In this document: one piece after another, positions 1 through 5,085 of the stretch
How positions within the stretch are numbered: position 1 is the stretch's first letter
Layout of the letters: every line of letters begins with the position of its first letter
Source of the DNA: Ruminococcus sp. UBA4321
GTDB lineage: Bacteria; Bacillota; Clostridia; Oscillospirales; Ruminococcaceae
DNA: 5,096 nt
NCBI GenBank assembly: GCA_002393815.1
Contig: DGUB01000053.1
Location: 1 to 5,096, forward strand
Direction of reading: 5' to 3'
The notes under the pieces: model-generated
Databases searched by the model: none
Seen by the model: the letters and a program-made list of their open reading frames with translations, nothing else
Told to the model about the DNA's origin: nothing
Position numbers and translations under genes: made by a program

Positions 1-1035
1 TTTCTGTACTGCTGTGAAGACTTCCGACCAGTTGGCGGTCAGCCATTCATGATAGTCTTCCGGATAATCCTGCAATTTCATGTCAGACGGGAAATATTTC
101 CAGATTTCTGACGACACATGCTGAATCTGTTCTGCATGGACGTTGTTTTCTTCCATCAGGTCAGCTAACGCTTCCGGAATGCCGGTCACTCTCTGATAGC
201 CCTGTCCGATGGGCTTGAAATCATCAAGACTTTCTTCCGGCTGAGCGTGTACCGGAATCCCCTGAGATTCGGCTTTCTGAATCAGATTCTGCACCGGAGA
301 GCCGAACAGGTGCGAAATGCTTTCCCATGCTAACGGCAGAACGTCCGGCAGACCATAGCGGTTCTTGGCATCCCAGCAGGAATGATGATTGGTATAGATG
401 ACTCTTTCCTGACCGATTGCCTTATGCTTCTTGCCGTCTTTGTCCGTGGCGATGACATTCGTCTTGTAATTCAGGAAAAGCACCATATCTGCCCATTCTT
501 TCACTAACGGCGAAATCTGCGAACCGGTCTTCTTGCCGAGTTTCAGCTCCCATCTGTCAAACTGCCCCATTTCTTCGGGAAGTTCATATTTTCTGGTCTG
601 CGCATGACAGAGAATGACGACATGAATGCCCATCAGCGGAAGATTTTCGAGTTCTGTCAGAAAACGGGCGATTTCTTCGCGTTCGTAGACATAGCCGTTC
701 CCATAGCCGAAATCTTCGATACCCTTTTTCTGATACTTCTCACAGAGGGCATCAATGCAGAGCTGCTCCGCCCAGTCAAACGTATCGATAACAAGCGTAC
801 CGCAGGCAGCACCGCCGTTCCGGATAAATTCGATTTCGTCTCTGAGCATCTGCCAGCTGGTGGGTTTCGGCAGACGGCGGACGTTCATGTTATCCGTACC
901 GCCCTCGGTATCGATAAAGACCGGATTCGGGAACTGGCTTGCCAGCGTAGACTTGCCGATACCTTCCGCACCGTAGATAGTTGTCTTGATGCCTTTTCCG
1001 GTGACTTTGCCGGAAGTGATTTCAAAATTTGCCAT
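1..1035 (-). CDS. Phage AAA_24 / Sak4-like RecA-fold ATPase (3' end beyond window)
   Basis: The reading frame opens at ATG 1035 and runs 345 codons without a stop to the left edge, so the C-terminus is missing. Residues 22-29 (GAEGIGKS) form a Walker A loop. Residues 80-85 (TLVIDT) form a Walker B strand ending in Asp84. LCHAQ at 142-146 sits where RecA-like ATPases carry a sensor residue. This pattern and the phage setting match the phage nucleotide-binding family (AAA_24), which includes Sak4-type single-strand annealing proteins that work with SSB in phage recombination. Annealing activity is inferred from the family. The segment after about residue 265 has no catalytic motif that I can see and looks like an accessory C-terminal tail. 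The start is supported by AAAGGAG ten bases upstream. It follows the SbcC-like gene by 21 bases and is probably co-transcribed with it. A general phage ATPase not involved in annealing is the main alternative. Confidence 0.85.
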   Translation of the reverse strand, partial: MANFEITSGKVTGKGIKTTIYGAEGIGKSTLASQFPNPVFIDTEGGTDNMNVRRLPKPTSWQMLRDEIEFIRNGGAACGTLVIDTFDWAEQLCIDALCEKYQKKGIEDFGYGNGYVYEREEIARFLTELENLPLMGIHVVILCHAQTRKYELPEEMGQFDRWELKLGKKTGSQISPLVKEWADMVLFLNYKTNVIATDKDGKKHKAIGQERVIYTNHHSCWDAKNRYGLPDVLPLAWESISHLFGSPVQNLIQKAESQGIPVHAQPEESLDDFKPIGQGYQRVTGIPEALADLMEENNVHAEQIQHVSSEIWKYFPSDMKLQDYPEDYHEWLTANWSEVFTAVQK

Positions 1036-1044
1036 AATAAAAAA

Positions 1045-1053
1045 GCTCCTTTC
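1045..1053 (-). promoter_or_regulatory. Ribosome binding site of the Sak4-like gene
   Basis: The minus strand reads GAAAGGAGC, and the GGAG core ends ten bases before ATG 1035. It fills most of the 21-base gap after the SbcC-like stop codon, which leaves no room for a separate promoter and supports co-transcription. Confidence 0.7.
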
Positions 1054-1056
1054 AGA

Positions 1057-2331
1057 TTACTTGTTCCAGCCGGGTGTATATCTCGGCGGAACAGATTTAG
1101 CTGGTTCTGTTTTTGACTGGATATAGCCGTCTTCTATGATAATGCTGCATTCATCGCCCGTGCTGACACGGGTTGCAATCGCCTGTAAATGTTCAGACTC
1201 CAGCCATGTAGAAAAATCTTTCAGAGTCGCTATGTCCATTGCTTCGAGCCTGTCCAGAAGCACAAAACCGCATTCGGGCTTGATTCTGCGTACAATAGCG
1301 GTCGCCACTCTGAGCTGTTCTGCACTGCTCATGCAGTCCCACGCTTTGCCGTGATAGAGCAGTCTGCCGTCCTGAACGGAAAGCCCTTCGAGGGGCAAAT
1401 CTGCATCATCAAGAAGTTTCTGACGGTTCTGCCGGATTTCTTCGATTCGGGAAGTCAGTTCCTCATACTGACCGGAAAGTTCTTCAGCTTCCTGTTCTGC
1501 CTGATTTTTTATTTGATTATCGCGAATTTTCGCATTGATACTCTCGATTTCAGAAAGATTCTTTTCGAGTTCGGCAGTGGATTCGTCCTGTAAATCCTCT
1601 GCGGAACGCTTTGCCTGTGCCAAATCATATTCGGCTTTGGCATAGGCGTGTTTCGCGGATTCGAGTTCCAGAAACGCTTTCTGCACGGCATCTTCGCACT
1701 GTTTAAGATTCTCCCGGAGACGCTGATTTTCGGCATTCTTCTGTAGAATTTTCTGTTGTTGAGCGATAAGTTCAGAAGCGGATACGGGCTGTTCCGGAAC
1801 GTCCGTCCATGTCGGAAGGTCGGCGGCGTGTTTGCGTTTCTGGTCGGCAATCTGACCGATAGCACGCCGCTGATTGTAAAGCTGAGTTTCCTGCTGTTCC
1901 ATCTGCGCAAGCTTATCGCCCACGCCGATGATATTCAGCAGAATCGCGGCTTTGTCCTTGTCGGAAGCGTTCAGGAACTTCGGCAAATCGAGCGCAAGTT
2001 CGCTGATGAAGCTGTCGAGTAACTGCTGACCGGATTTTTTTCCGTCCGGGTCGATGACTTTCAGAGCGGAATTCTTTCCGCGCCGCTCAACGATTAAGCC
2101 GTTGCTGAGTGTCGCGCGGAGAATGGGGTCGGCATACGCGCCGTCGCGTTTCGGCTTGGACGGCTCGAACTTCTTTCCGCCGAGAAGCCAGCAGATGGCA
2201 TCTAACACAGAGGTTTTCCCCTGTGCATTGTTGCCGCCGATAATCGTCAGACCGTCCGGAGACGGTGTGAGCGATACGGCTTTGACACGTTTGACATTTT
2301 CAAGCTCCAGTGTATTGATTTTTACGGGCAT
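1057..2331 (-). CDS. Compact SbcC/RecF/SMC-like AAA ATPase
   Basis: This 424-residue protein has the split ABC-ATPase layout of SMC, Rad50/SbcC and RecF/RecN proteins. Walker A is at 33-40 (GNNAQGKT). A helical, charged, coiled-coil-prone stretch spans about 180-308. The signature-like MSSAEQLRV is at 334-342. Walker B FVLLD at 356-360 is followed by Glu363, the expected catalytic glutamate. It is much shorter than SbcC or Rad50 (about 1000 residues or more), and the coiled coil has no CxxC zinc hook. Proteins of this build occur in phage recombination and replication clusters, where they are thought to act on DNA ends or assist recombinases; the exact role here is inferred. No SbcD-like nuclease is visible in the window. 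I chose ATG 2331 because GAAAGG lies at the right distance from it. ATG 2340, three codons earlier, overlaps the previous stop as ATGA but has its Shine-Dalgarno directly against it. Confidence 0.9.
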   Translation of the reverse strand: MPVKINTLELENVKRVKAVSLTPSPDGLTIIGGNNAQGKTSVLDAICWLLGGKKFEPSKPKRDGAYADPILRATLSNGLIVERRGKNSALKVIDPDGKKSGQQLLDSFISELALDLPKFLNASDKDKAAILLNIIGVGDKLAQMEQQETQLYNQRRAIGQIADQKRKHAADLPTWTDVPEQPVSASELIAQQQKILQKNAENQRLRENLKQCEDAVQKAFLELESAKHAYAKAEYDLAQAKRSAEDLQDESTAELEKNLSEIESINAKIRDNQIKNQAEQEAEELSGQYEELTSRIEEIRQNRQKLLDDADLPLEGLSVQDGRLLYHGKAWDCMSSAEQLRVATAIVRRIKPECGFVLLDRLEAMDIATLKDFSTWLESEHLQAIATRVSTGDECSIIIEDGYIQSKTEPAKSVPPRYTPGWNK

Positions 2332-2336
2332 GTGAA

Positions 2337-3551
2337 TCATCCTTTCATAACATTGATATATTTCTGAACCGTCTGCTCTACTTCGGAAATTCTCTGATTT
2401 TCGTGATATTTCGCAACAAACGAGCAGATATGATTCATGGTATCATTGAGGGTTTTCAGATAGGCTCTGAACTCGGCACGGCGTTCGGAGAAGGTTTCGC
2501 CGTCAGAAGGTAACATTTCCTGCACCTGTGGTTTTTCAGCGAGTTGACGTTTTAATTCTTCAATTTCGGCGGTCAGTTCCTCGATTCGGGAAGTATCTTC
2601 TACGGAGACTTCTGCCGGATGATTCTGGAGTTCCTGAATCTCTGCGGCTTTCTCTTTGAGCTTTGTCAGCAGTGTATCCTGACGGCGTTTTGCCCCTTCC
2701 CGGAACTCGTCAAATTCGGCTTGTTTCTCCTGATTTTTCTTTGTCAGTTCTTTGATTTGCTTCTGCATTTCTTTGACAGAAACGGAATCAATATCAACTT
2801 TCTGCTGAATTTCTTCTCTCTGGGGTTCGTCCAGTTTGGCAAGCAAGGCAAGTTTCTTGATGCCAATTTGTGCACCCGAGTGCACAAAATCTTCCGGGAG
2901 ATGTTCTGCAACAGAAATATAATTATATGCCTGACGGCGTTTCAGACCGACTTCATTTTCACAGTAATCCTCGAAATTCTGATAATCCAGTTCTTTATAA
3001 AGCTTGTTATCGCGCATTTCTTTCAGCCCCTTGCAGACCTCGTAAAGCGATTCCTGTGCTATCTGAGCGTGTGCCTTGATGTGATTGTTCAGCTTTAAAG
3101 CCTTTGCATAATCAGCACTCATGATTTCTGTTTCCGGCAGTTCATCGAATTCTGTATCGTCCCAGTCAGATGCAATATCAGTACTTTCTGTTTTCAGATA
3201 GCCATGTTCTTTCAGATGACGGCAGAATTCCTCACGATGTTCCGGCTTCCATAACGAATCCGGATTGGAAACGCTTTCAGCAAGTTCTTCCGCAGTGCTG
3301 ATGCCGTTTCTTCTTGCACAGGTAGTCAGCACAGCAGAAAGCCCGATTTCATCGAGTGACGTTCTCGGATAGATTGTCCGGTTCATAGCGTTCATGATTT
3401 CTGCATAGCAGTTTTCGCCAAGTGCCTTCCGGAGAGCTTCATGTTTTTCAGGGTCATCCAGTACAGCCGTCAAATCCACCTTGGACTTGATACCCTGACG
3501 GCAGAGCATATTGAACGTATGCACGGAAAGATTCAAATCTTCTAAATTCAT
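2337..3551 (-). CDS. Tandem RNA-polymerase-alpha-CTD-like, DUF3102/ParB-like HTH and coiled-coil protein
   Basis: The 404-residue protein has several parts. Residues 1-57 (opening MNLEDLNLSVHTF, then GIKSKVDL) closely follow the pattern of the bacterial RpoA C-terminal domain (IEELDLSVRSYN..GINTVQEL), a helix-hairpin-helix-type fold that binds DNA. Residues about 64-119 look like a diverged second copy (TSLDEIGLS..RNGISTAEEL). An acidic linker follows (about 122-142). Residues about 155-225 (KGLKEMRDNKLY..FEDYCENEVGLKRRQAYNYI) resemble the DUF3102/ParB-type HTH of phage and plasmid proteins. Residues about 245-345 are a charged coiled coil, and the last 50 residues form another helical segment. 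DNA binding is likely. A regulatory, partition-like or recombination-helper role is inference. The start is ATG 3551, where the alpha-CTD-like domain begins. A GTG at 3569 in the same frame adds six residues but has no ribosome binding site. GAGG twelve bases before ATG 3551 is a rather distant site. The gene leads the three-gene ATPase operon. Confidence 0.85.
   Translation of the reverse strand: MNLEDLNLSVHTFNMLCRQGIKSKVDLTAVLDDPEKHEALRKALGENCYAEIMNAMNRTIYPRTSLDEIGLSAVLTTCARRNGISTAEELAESVSNPDSLWKPEHREEFCRHLKEHGYLKTESTDIASDWDDTEFDELPETEIMSADYAKALKLNNHIKAHAQIAQESLYEVCKGLKEMRDNKLYKELDYQNFEDYCENEVGLKRRQAYNYISVAEHLPEDFVHSGAQIGIKKLALLAKLDEPQREEIQQKVDIDSVSVKEMQKQIKELTKKNQEKQAEFDEFREGAKRRQDTLLTKLKEKAAEIQELQNHPAEVSVEDTSRIEELTAEIEELKRQLAEKPQVQEMLPSDGETFSERRAEFRAYLKTLNDTMNHICSFVAKYHENQRISEVEQTVQKYINVMKG
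2340..2346 (-). promoter_or_regulatory. Ribosome binding site that favours start 2331 of the SbcC-like gene
   Basis: The minus strand reads GAAAGGATGATTCACATG. GAAAGGA is eight bases from the second ATG (2331) but touches or overlaps the first ATG (2340). The site lies inside the last codons of the previous gene, whose TGA stop is at 2337-2339, so the two genes are probably translationally coupled. Confidence 0.65.
2867..2888. repeat. Perfect 9-bp inverted repeat inside a coding sequence
   Basis: The arms TTTGTGCAC (2867-2875) and GTGCACAAA (2880-2888) are exact reverse complements separated by CCGA. Each arm contains the self-palindromic hexamer GTGCAC. The element lies within the codons for FVHSGAQ of the alpha-CTD-like gene. 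In RNA from either strand it would fold into a stable 9-bp stem with a tetraloop; in DNA it looks like a protein-binding dyad. No T run follows in the direction of transcription, so it is not an intrinsic terminator. Confidence 0.7.
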
Positions 3552-3595
3552 ACTTGACAAATTCCTCACTTTCTGATAAAATATAAAATGATTCT

Positions 3596-3625
3596 ATTAT
3601 AAAATGTCACGGCATACAATGACAT
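3596..3625 (-). promoter_or_regulatory. Sigma-A type promoter for the alpha-CTD-like / ATPase operon
   Basis: The minus strand carries a perfect TATAAT (3601-3596). ATGTCA (3625-3620), matching the TTGACA consensus at four of six positions, lies 18 bases upstream. Transcription would begin near 3589, giving a leader of roughly 38 bases before ATG 3551. The gap on either side is AT-rich and is the only sizeable non-coding space in the window. The weak -35 and the overlapping dyad suggest regulated rather than constitutive use. Position and consensus match are seen; activity is inferred. Confidence 0.6.
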
Positions 3626-3628
3626 TTT
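3601..3628. promoter_or_regulatory. Operator-like perfect 9-bp inverted repeat over the promoter
   Basis: AAAATGTCA (3601-3609) and TGACATTTT (3620-3628) are exact reverse complements with a 10-base spacer, so the half-sites are about 19 bp apart, close to two helical turns. One arm overlaps the -35 box and the other reaches the first base of the -10 box. This is the geometry of a dimeric repressor or regulator site. Which protein binds is unknown; the small HTH-like protein encoded upstream and the alpha-CTD-like protein itself are candidates. Confidence 0.6.
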
Positions 3629-3662
3629 CCCTTATCCGGATTTCTCCGGAGAGGGCTTTTTT
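3629..3662 (+). terminator. Rho-independent-terminator-like hairpin, plus-strand orientation
   Basis: On the plus strand CCCT (3629-3632) pairs with AGGG (3652-3655), and TCCGGA (3635-3640) pairs with TCCGGA (3645-3650). The loop is TTTC, there is a small internal bulge, and C plus six T follow (3656-3662). It would stop rightward transcription, which is antisense to every gene here. On the minus strand the hairpin is followed by only AAAATG, so it should not terminate the leftward operon. It directly abuts the stop codon of the zinc-ribbon gene. Confidence 0.5.
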
Positions 3663-4038
3663 AATCGACTTTCCGCAGCTGATAAATTTCTTTCCCACAA
3701 TGGGGACAGAACTTTGTCTTTGCAGATGACAGCTTTCTGCACCGTGTACACTGAAAACTGCCGTCCTGTTCTTCCCAGAAAGCCGCTATTCTGTCATCAT
3801 AAACCAATTTCATGCCGGTTTCACTTGCGGCTTCTTCGGCAACATCGCCGAGAAAATAAGCAAAGATTTCATCTAACTCCTGATATTCTTCTGTCACATC
3901 AAAGATGACCGCAAATTTATAATCCGGATAGTGCGAGTACAGCCAGTCATAGACCTTCTGAAAAGATTTTGCATTCTGAAAACGGATGGGACATCTGCCG
4001 TATCTGTCCTCGAATTCTCCATCCTCAATTACTTTCAT
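3661..4038 (-). CDS. Small protein with C-terminal zinc ribbon, function unknown
   Basis: The 125-residue product ends in a clear zinc-ribbon pattern: Cys97-x2-Cys100, ten residues, then Cys111-x2-Cys114 (CTRC ... CPHC), which should bind one zinc ion. The first 90 residues are acidic and mixed in character (KVYDWLYSHYPDYKFAVIFDV), with no motif I recognise. Zinc ribbons of this type commonly mediate nucleic-acid or protein contacts, but no specific role can be given. ATG 4038 is chosen because AAAAGGAG lies seven bases upstream. The same frame stays open to an ATG at 4110, but that extension lies inside the previous gene and has no matching site. The start is five bases from the previous stop (4043-4045), and that TGA sits just after the Shine-Dalgarno, so translation is probably coupled. 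It is the last gene before the promoter gap. Confidence 0.8.
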   Translation of the reverse strand: MKVIEDGEFEDRYGRCPIRFQNAKSFQKVYDWLYSHYPDYKFAVIFDVTEEYQELDEIFAYFLGDVAEEAASETGMKLVYDDRIAAFWEEQDGSFQCTRCRKLSSAKTKFCPHCGKEIYQLRKVD

Positions 4039-4042
4039 AGAA

Positions 4043-4387
4043 TCACTCCTTTTCGCAGAGTGTGCCGAGCATCTGATAAATCTCAGAGAGCTCCTTTTCA
4101 GCATTATCACGGATAAGTTTCAGCTCGACAATGCGTTCCGTGACGTTTTTCAGAGATGCTTTCCAGTCCGGCGGAACGGCTTCGGATTCCTGATTCTGTA
4201 CCGGTACTTTTGGAACAGAAGTTCCCGCTTTTTTTGGCGGTTTCGGCACAAGTGCGCCGTTATCAATCAGAATCTGACGGATTTCCTCAACAGAACATAA
4301 ATTCTCATCTGCCAGAATTTTAAACTGATACTGTCTGTTCTTCGCCTGCCGATAACTCCGGCAGATTTCTTCGTTGGTCATCTGCAT
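4043..4387 (-). CDS. Small HTH-like phage protein with C-terminal coiled coil
   Basis: The 114-residue product begins MQMTNEEICRSYRQAKN. Residues about 4-46 read as a compact helical domain (EEICRSYRQA ... KILADENLCSVEEIRQIL), like the small HTH proteins common in Firmicutes phages, in which a sigma-factor-region-4-like fold is plausible. A Pro/Lys-rich linker follows (about 46-75, PKPPKKAG). The last 35 residues (VTERIVELKLIRDNAEKELSEI) form a probable coiled coil that could dimerise. DNA binding and a regulatory role are inferred from this layout only. ATG 4387 has GAAAGGAGC seven bases upstream. Upstream in-frame codons back to 4441 lie within the preceding gene and lack such a site. It overlaps the preceding gene by 10 bases. 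It could supply the regulator for the operator at 3601-3628, but nothing in the sequence proves this. Confidence 0.8.
   Translation of the reverse strand: MQMTNEEICRSYRQAKNRQYQFKILADENLCSVEEIRQILIDNGALVPKPPKKAGTSVPKVPVQNQESEAVPPDWKASLKNVTERIVELKLIRDNAEKELSEIYQMLGTLCEKE
4046..4053 (-). promoter_or_regulatory. Ribosome binding site setting the zinc-ribbon gene start
   Basis: The minus strand reads AAAAGGAGTGATTCTATG. The site is within the last codons of the HTH-like gene, its TGA stop is in the spacer, and the distance to ATG 4038 is seven bases. This rules against the longer in-frame start at 4110. Confidence 0.75.
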
Positions 4388-4581
4388 GTGAACGCTCCTT
4401 TCAATCCAATAGTAGTATAAGCCTGATAGACTTCGCTCCACTGCATGATGACAACATCACATTCACCGTCAGTTTCATATTCCCACTGTCCGGCGATGTT
4501 TTCAGCATCTTCGAGCGTGTCTGCATCTCCGAGAATACCAGTATTCTCATACAGGTCAATGACACGATATTTTTTAGGCAT
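4378..4581 (-). CDS. Small acidic protein of unknown function (67 aa)
   Basis: The product, MPKKYRVIDLYENTGILG..., is 67 residues long and acidic. After a basic start it alternates short strand-like and helix-like stretches (YRVIDLY, DTLEDAENIAGQWEY, DVVIMQW), suggesting a small alpha/beta fold. I do not recognise a family and see no catalytic or metal-binding motif. Start ATG 4581 is set by a near-perfect Shine-Dalgarno. A GTG at 4590 in the same frame is part of that site and is unlikely to be used. The gene begins 15 bases after the stop of the coiled-coil gene, and its end overlaps the start of the HTH-like gene by 10 bases. This packing and the good ribosome site are the main evidence that it is real. 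Confidence 0.7.
   Translation of the reverse strand: MPKKYRVIDLYENTGILGDADTLEDAENIAGQWEYETDGECDVVIMQWSEVYQAYTTIGLKGAFTCR
4395..4402 (-). promoter_or_regulatory. Ribosome binding site setting the HTH-like gene start
   Basis: The minus strand reads GAAAGGAGCGTTCACATG, with AGGAG seven bases before ATG 4387. It lies inside the 3' end of the 67-residue gene. It matches the leader of the SbcC-like gene (GAAAGGATGATTCACATG) at 15 of 18 positions. Confidence 0.75.
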
Positions 4582-4586
4582 CAGCT

Positions 4587-4596
4587 TCACCCCCTT
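4587..4596 (-). promoter_or_regulatory. Near-consensus ribosome binding site of the 67-residue gene
   Basis: AAGGGGGTGA differs at one base from AAGGAGGTGA, the full complement of the 16S rRNA tail, and is followed by AGCTG and ATG 4581. It decides the start against the in-frame GTG at 4590, which is part of the site. It overlaps the TGA stop region of the preceding gene (4597-4599) by adjacency only. Confidence 0.75.
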
Positions 4597-5085
4597 TCAG
4601 TCCTCATACGGCAGAAGTTCGCCGTTGACAAGTTCCCACTGATTGCCAGCGCAGTCGAAACGGATGTAATTCCAGTCGGTGGCATCATAAAGCGGCTCAC
4701 GATGATAGGTATCTTTCAAACGCAGACGATGATATTTATTCACTTCAAACGTCTGGACTTCACGGAGAATCTGAATTCTCTCCGGCATGAAGCCGAACAG
4801 CATGGAAAGATGTTCAATGGCTTCTTCATCGCTGGGAATTATCGCCGAACCGGATTCCGCAAGTTTATTATAATCTTCCTGCTTCATGTTCGTTCCGGTA
4901 TGTTCGGCAGGCTTCCAGTCAAGTTCCTTGTCGAGCTGATTCTGAAGCTTGTCGGCTCTTTTCTTCTCAGCTTCGAGTTTCACTTTCAGGTCATAGATTT
5001 CGGCATATGCCTGACGTTCTCTTTCGGCTTCCAGTTTGTTGACTTCGTTCTGAATACGTTCTGCCAGACAATCAGCGTTCATCAT
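4597..5085 (-). CDS. Coiled-coil phage protein of unknown function (start near window edge)
   Basis: From ATG 5085 the product is 162 residues. Residues about 6-53 are a highly charged coiled coil (RIQNEVNKLEAERERQ, KLEAEKKRADKLQNQL). After a linker (about 54-80) comes a compact C-terminal region with HLSMLFGFMPERIQIL and an aromatic-rich end (DATDWNYIRFDCAG, QWELVNGELLPYED) that looks like a folded domain. I do not recognise a named family. Only 11 bases precede ATG 5085 and they hold no ribosome binding site. The frame remains open to the right edge, so the true start may lie outside the window. ATG 5082 is an alternative. In another frame GTG CTT ACA TGA could be the end of a preceding gene overlapping this start as ATGA. 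It is the first visible gene of the leftward small-gene run. Confidence 0.75.
   Translation of the reverse strand: MMNADCLAERIQNEVNKLEAERERQAYAEIYDLKVKLEAEKKRADKLQNQLDKELDWKPAEHTGTNMKQEDYNKLAESGSAIIPSDEEAIEHLSMLFGFMPERIQILREVQTFEVNKYHRLRLKDTYHREPLYDATDWNYIRFDCAGNQWELVNGELLPYED

Noticed and set aside
604..1116. 170-residue plus-strand open frame
   Set aside because: It lies opposite the Sak4-like ATPase, whose motifs are intact. The translated product has no recognisable motif and there is no good ribosome binding site.
1509..1910. 133-residue minus-strand open frame in another frame of the SbcC-like gene
   Set aside because: It lies inside the coiled-coil region of the ATPase, its composition (Arg, Asn, Pro, Ser) is that of an out-of-frame reading, and it has no domain.
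2619..3098. 159-residue plus-strand open frame rich in Leu, Phe and Ile, looking like a membrane protein
   Set aside because: Its hydrophobicity is the mirror of the Glu/Lys-rich coiled coil on the opposite strand (GAA/AAG codons read as TTC/CTT). It is a shadow of the alpha-CTD-like gene.
3552..3569. GTG start at 3569 adding six residues to the alpha-CTD-like protein
   Set aside because: No Shine-Dalgarno precedes it, and the domain match begins at the ATG at 3551. Not excluded, since the site for 3551 is itself rather distant.
3629..3662. Hairpin as a terminator of the leftward small-gene operon
   Set aside because: On the minus strand the T run becomes an A run before the stem and only AAAATG follows, so intrinsic termination is not expected in that direction.
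3986..4300. 104-residue plus-strand open frame
   Set aside because: It spans two well-supported minus-strand genes and their ribosome binding site; its Phe/Arg-rich translation is typical of an antisense reading.
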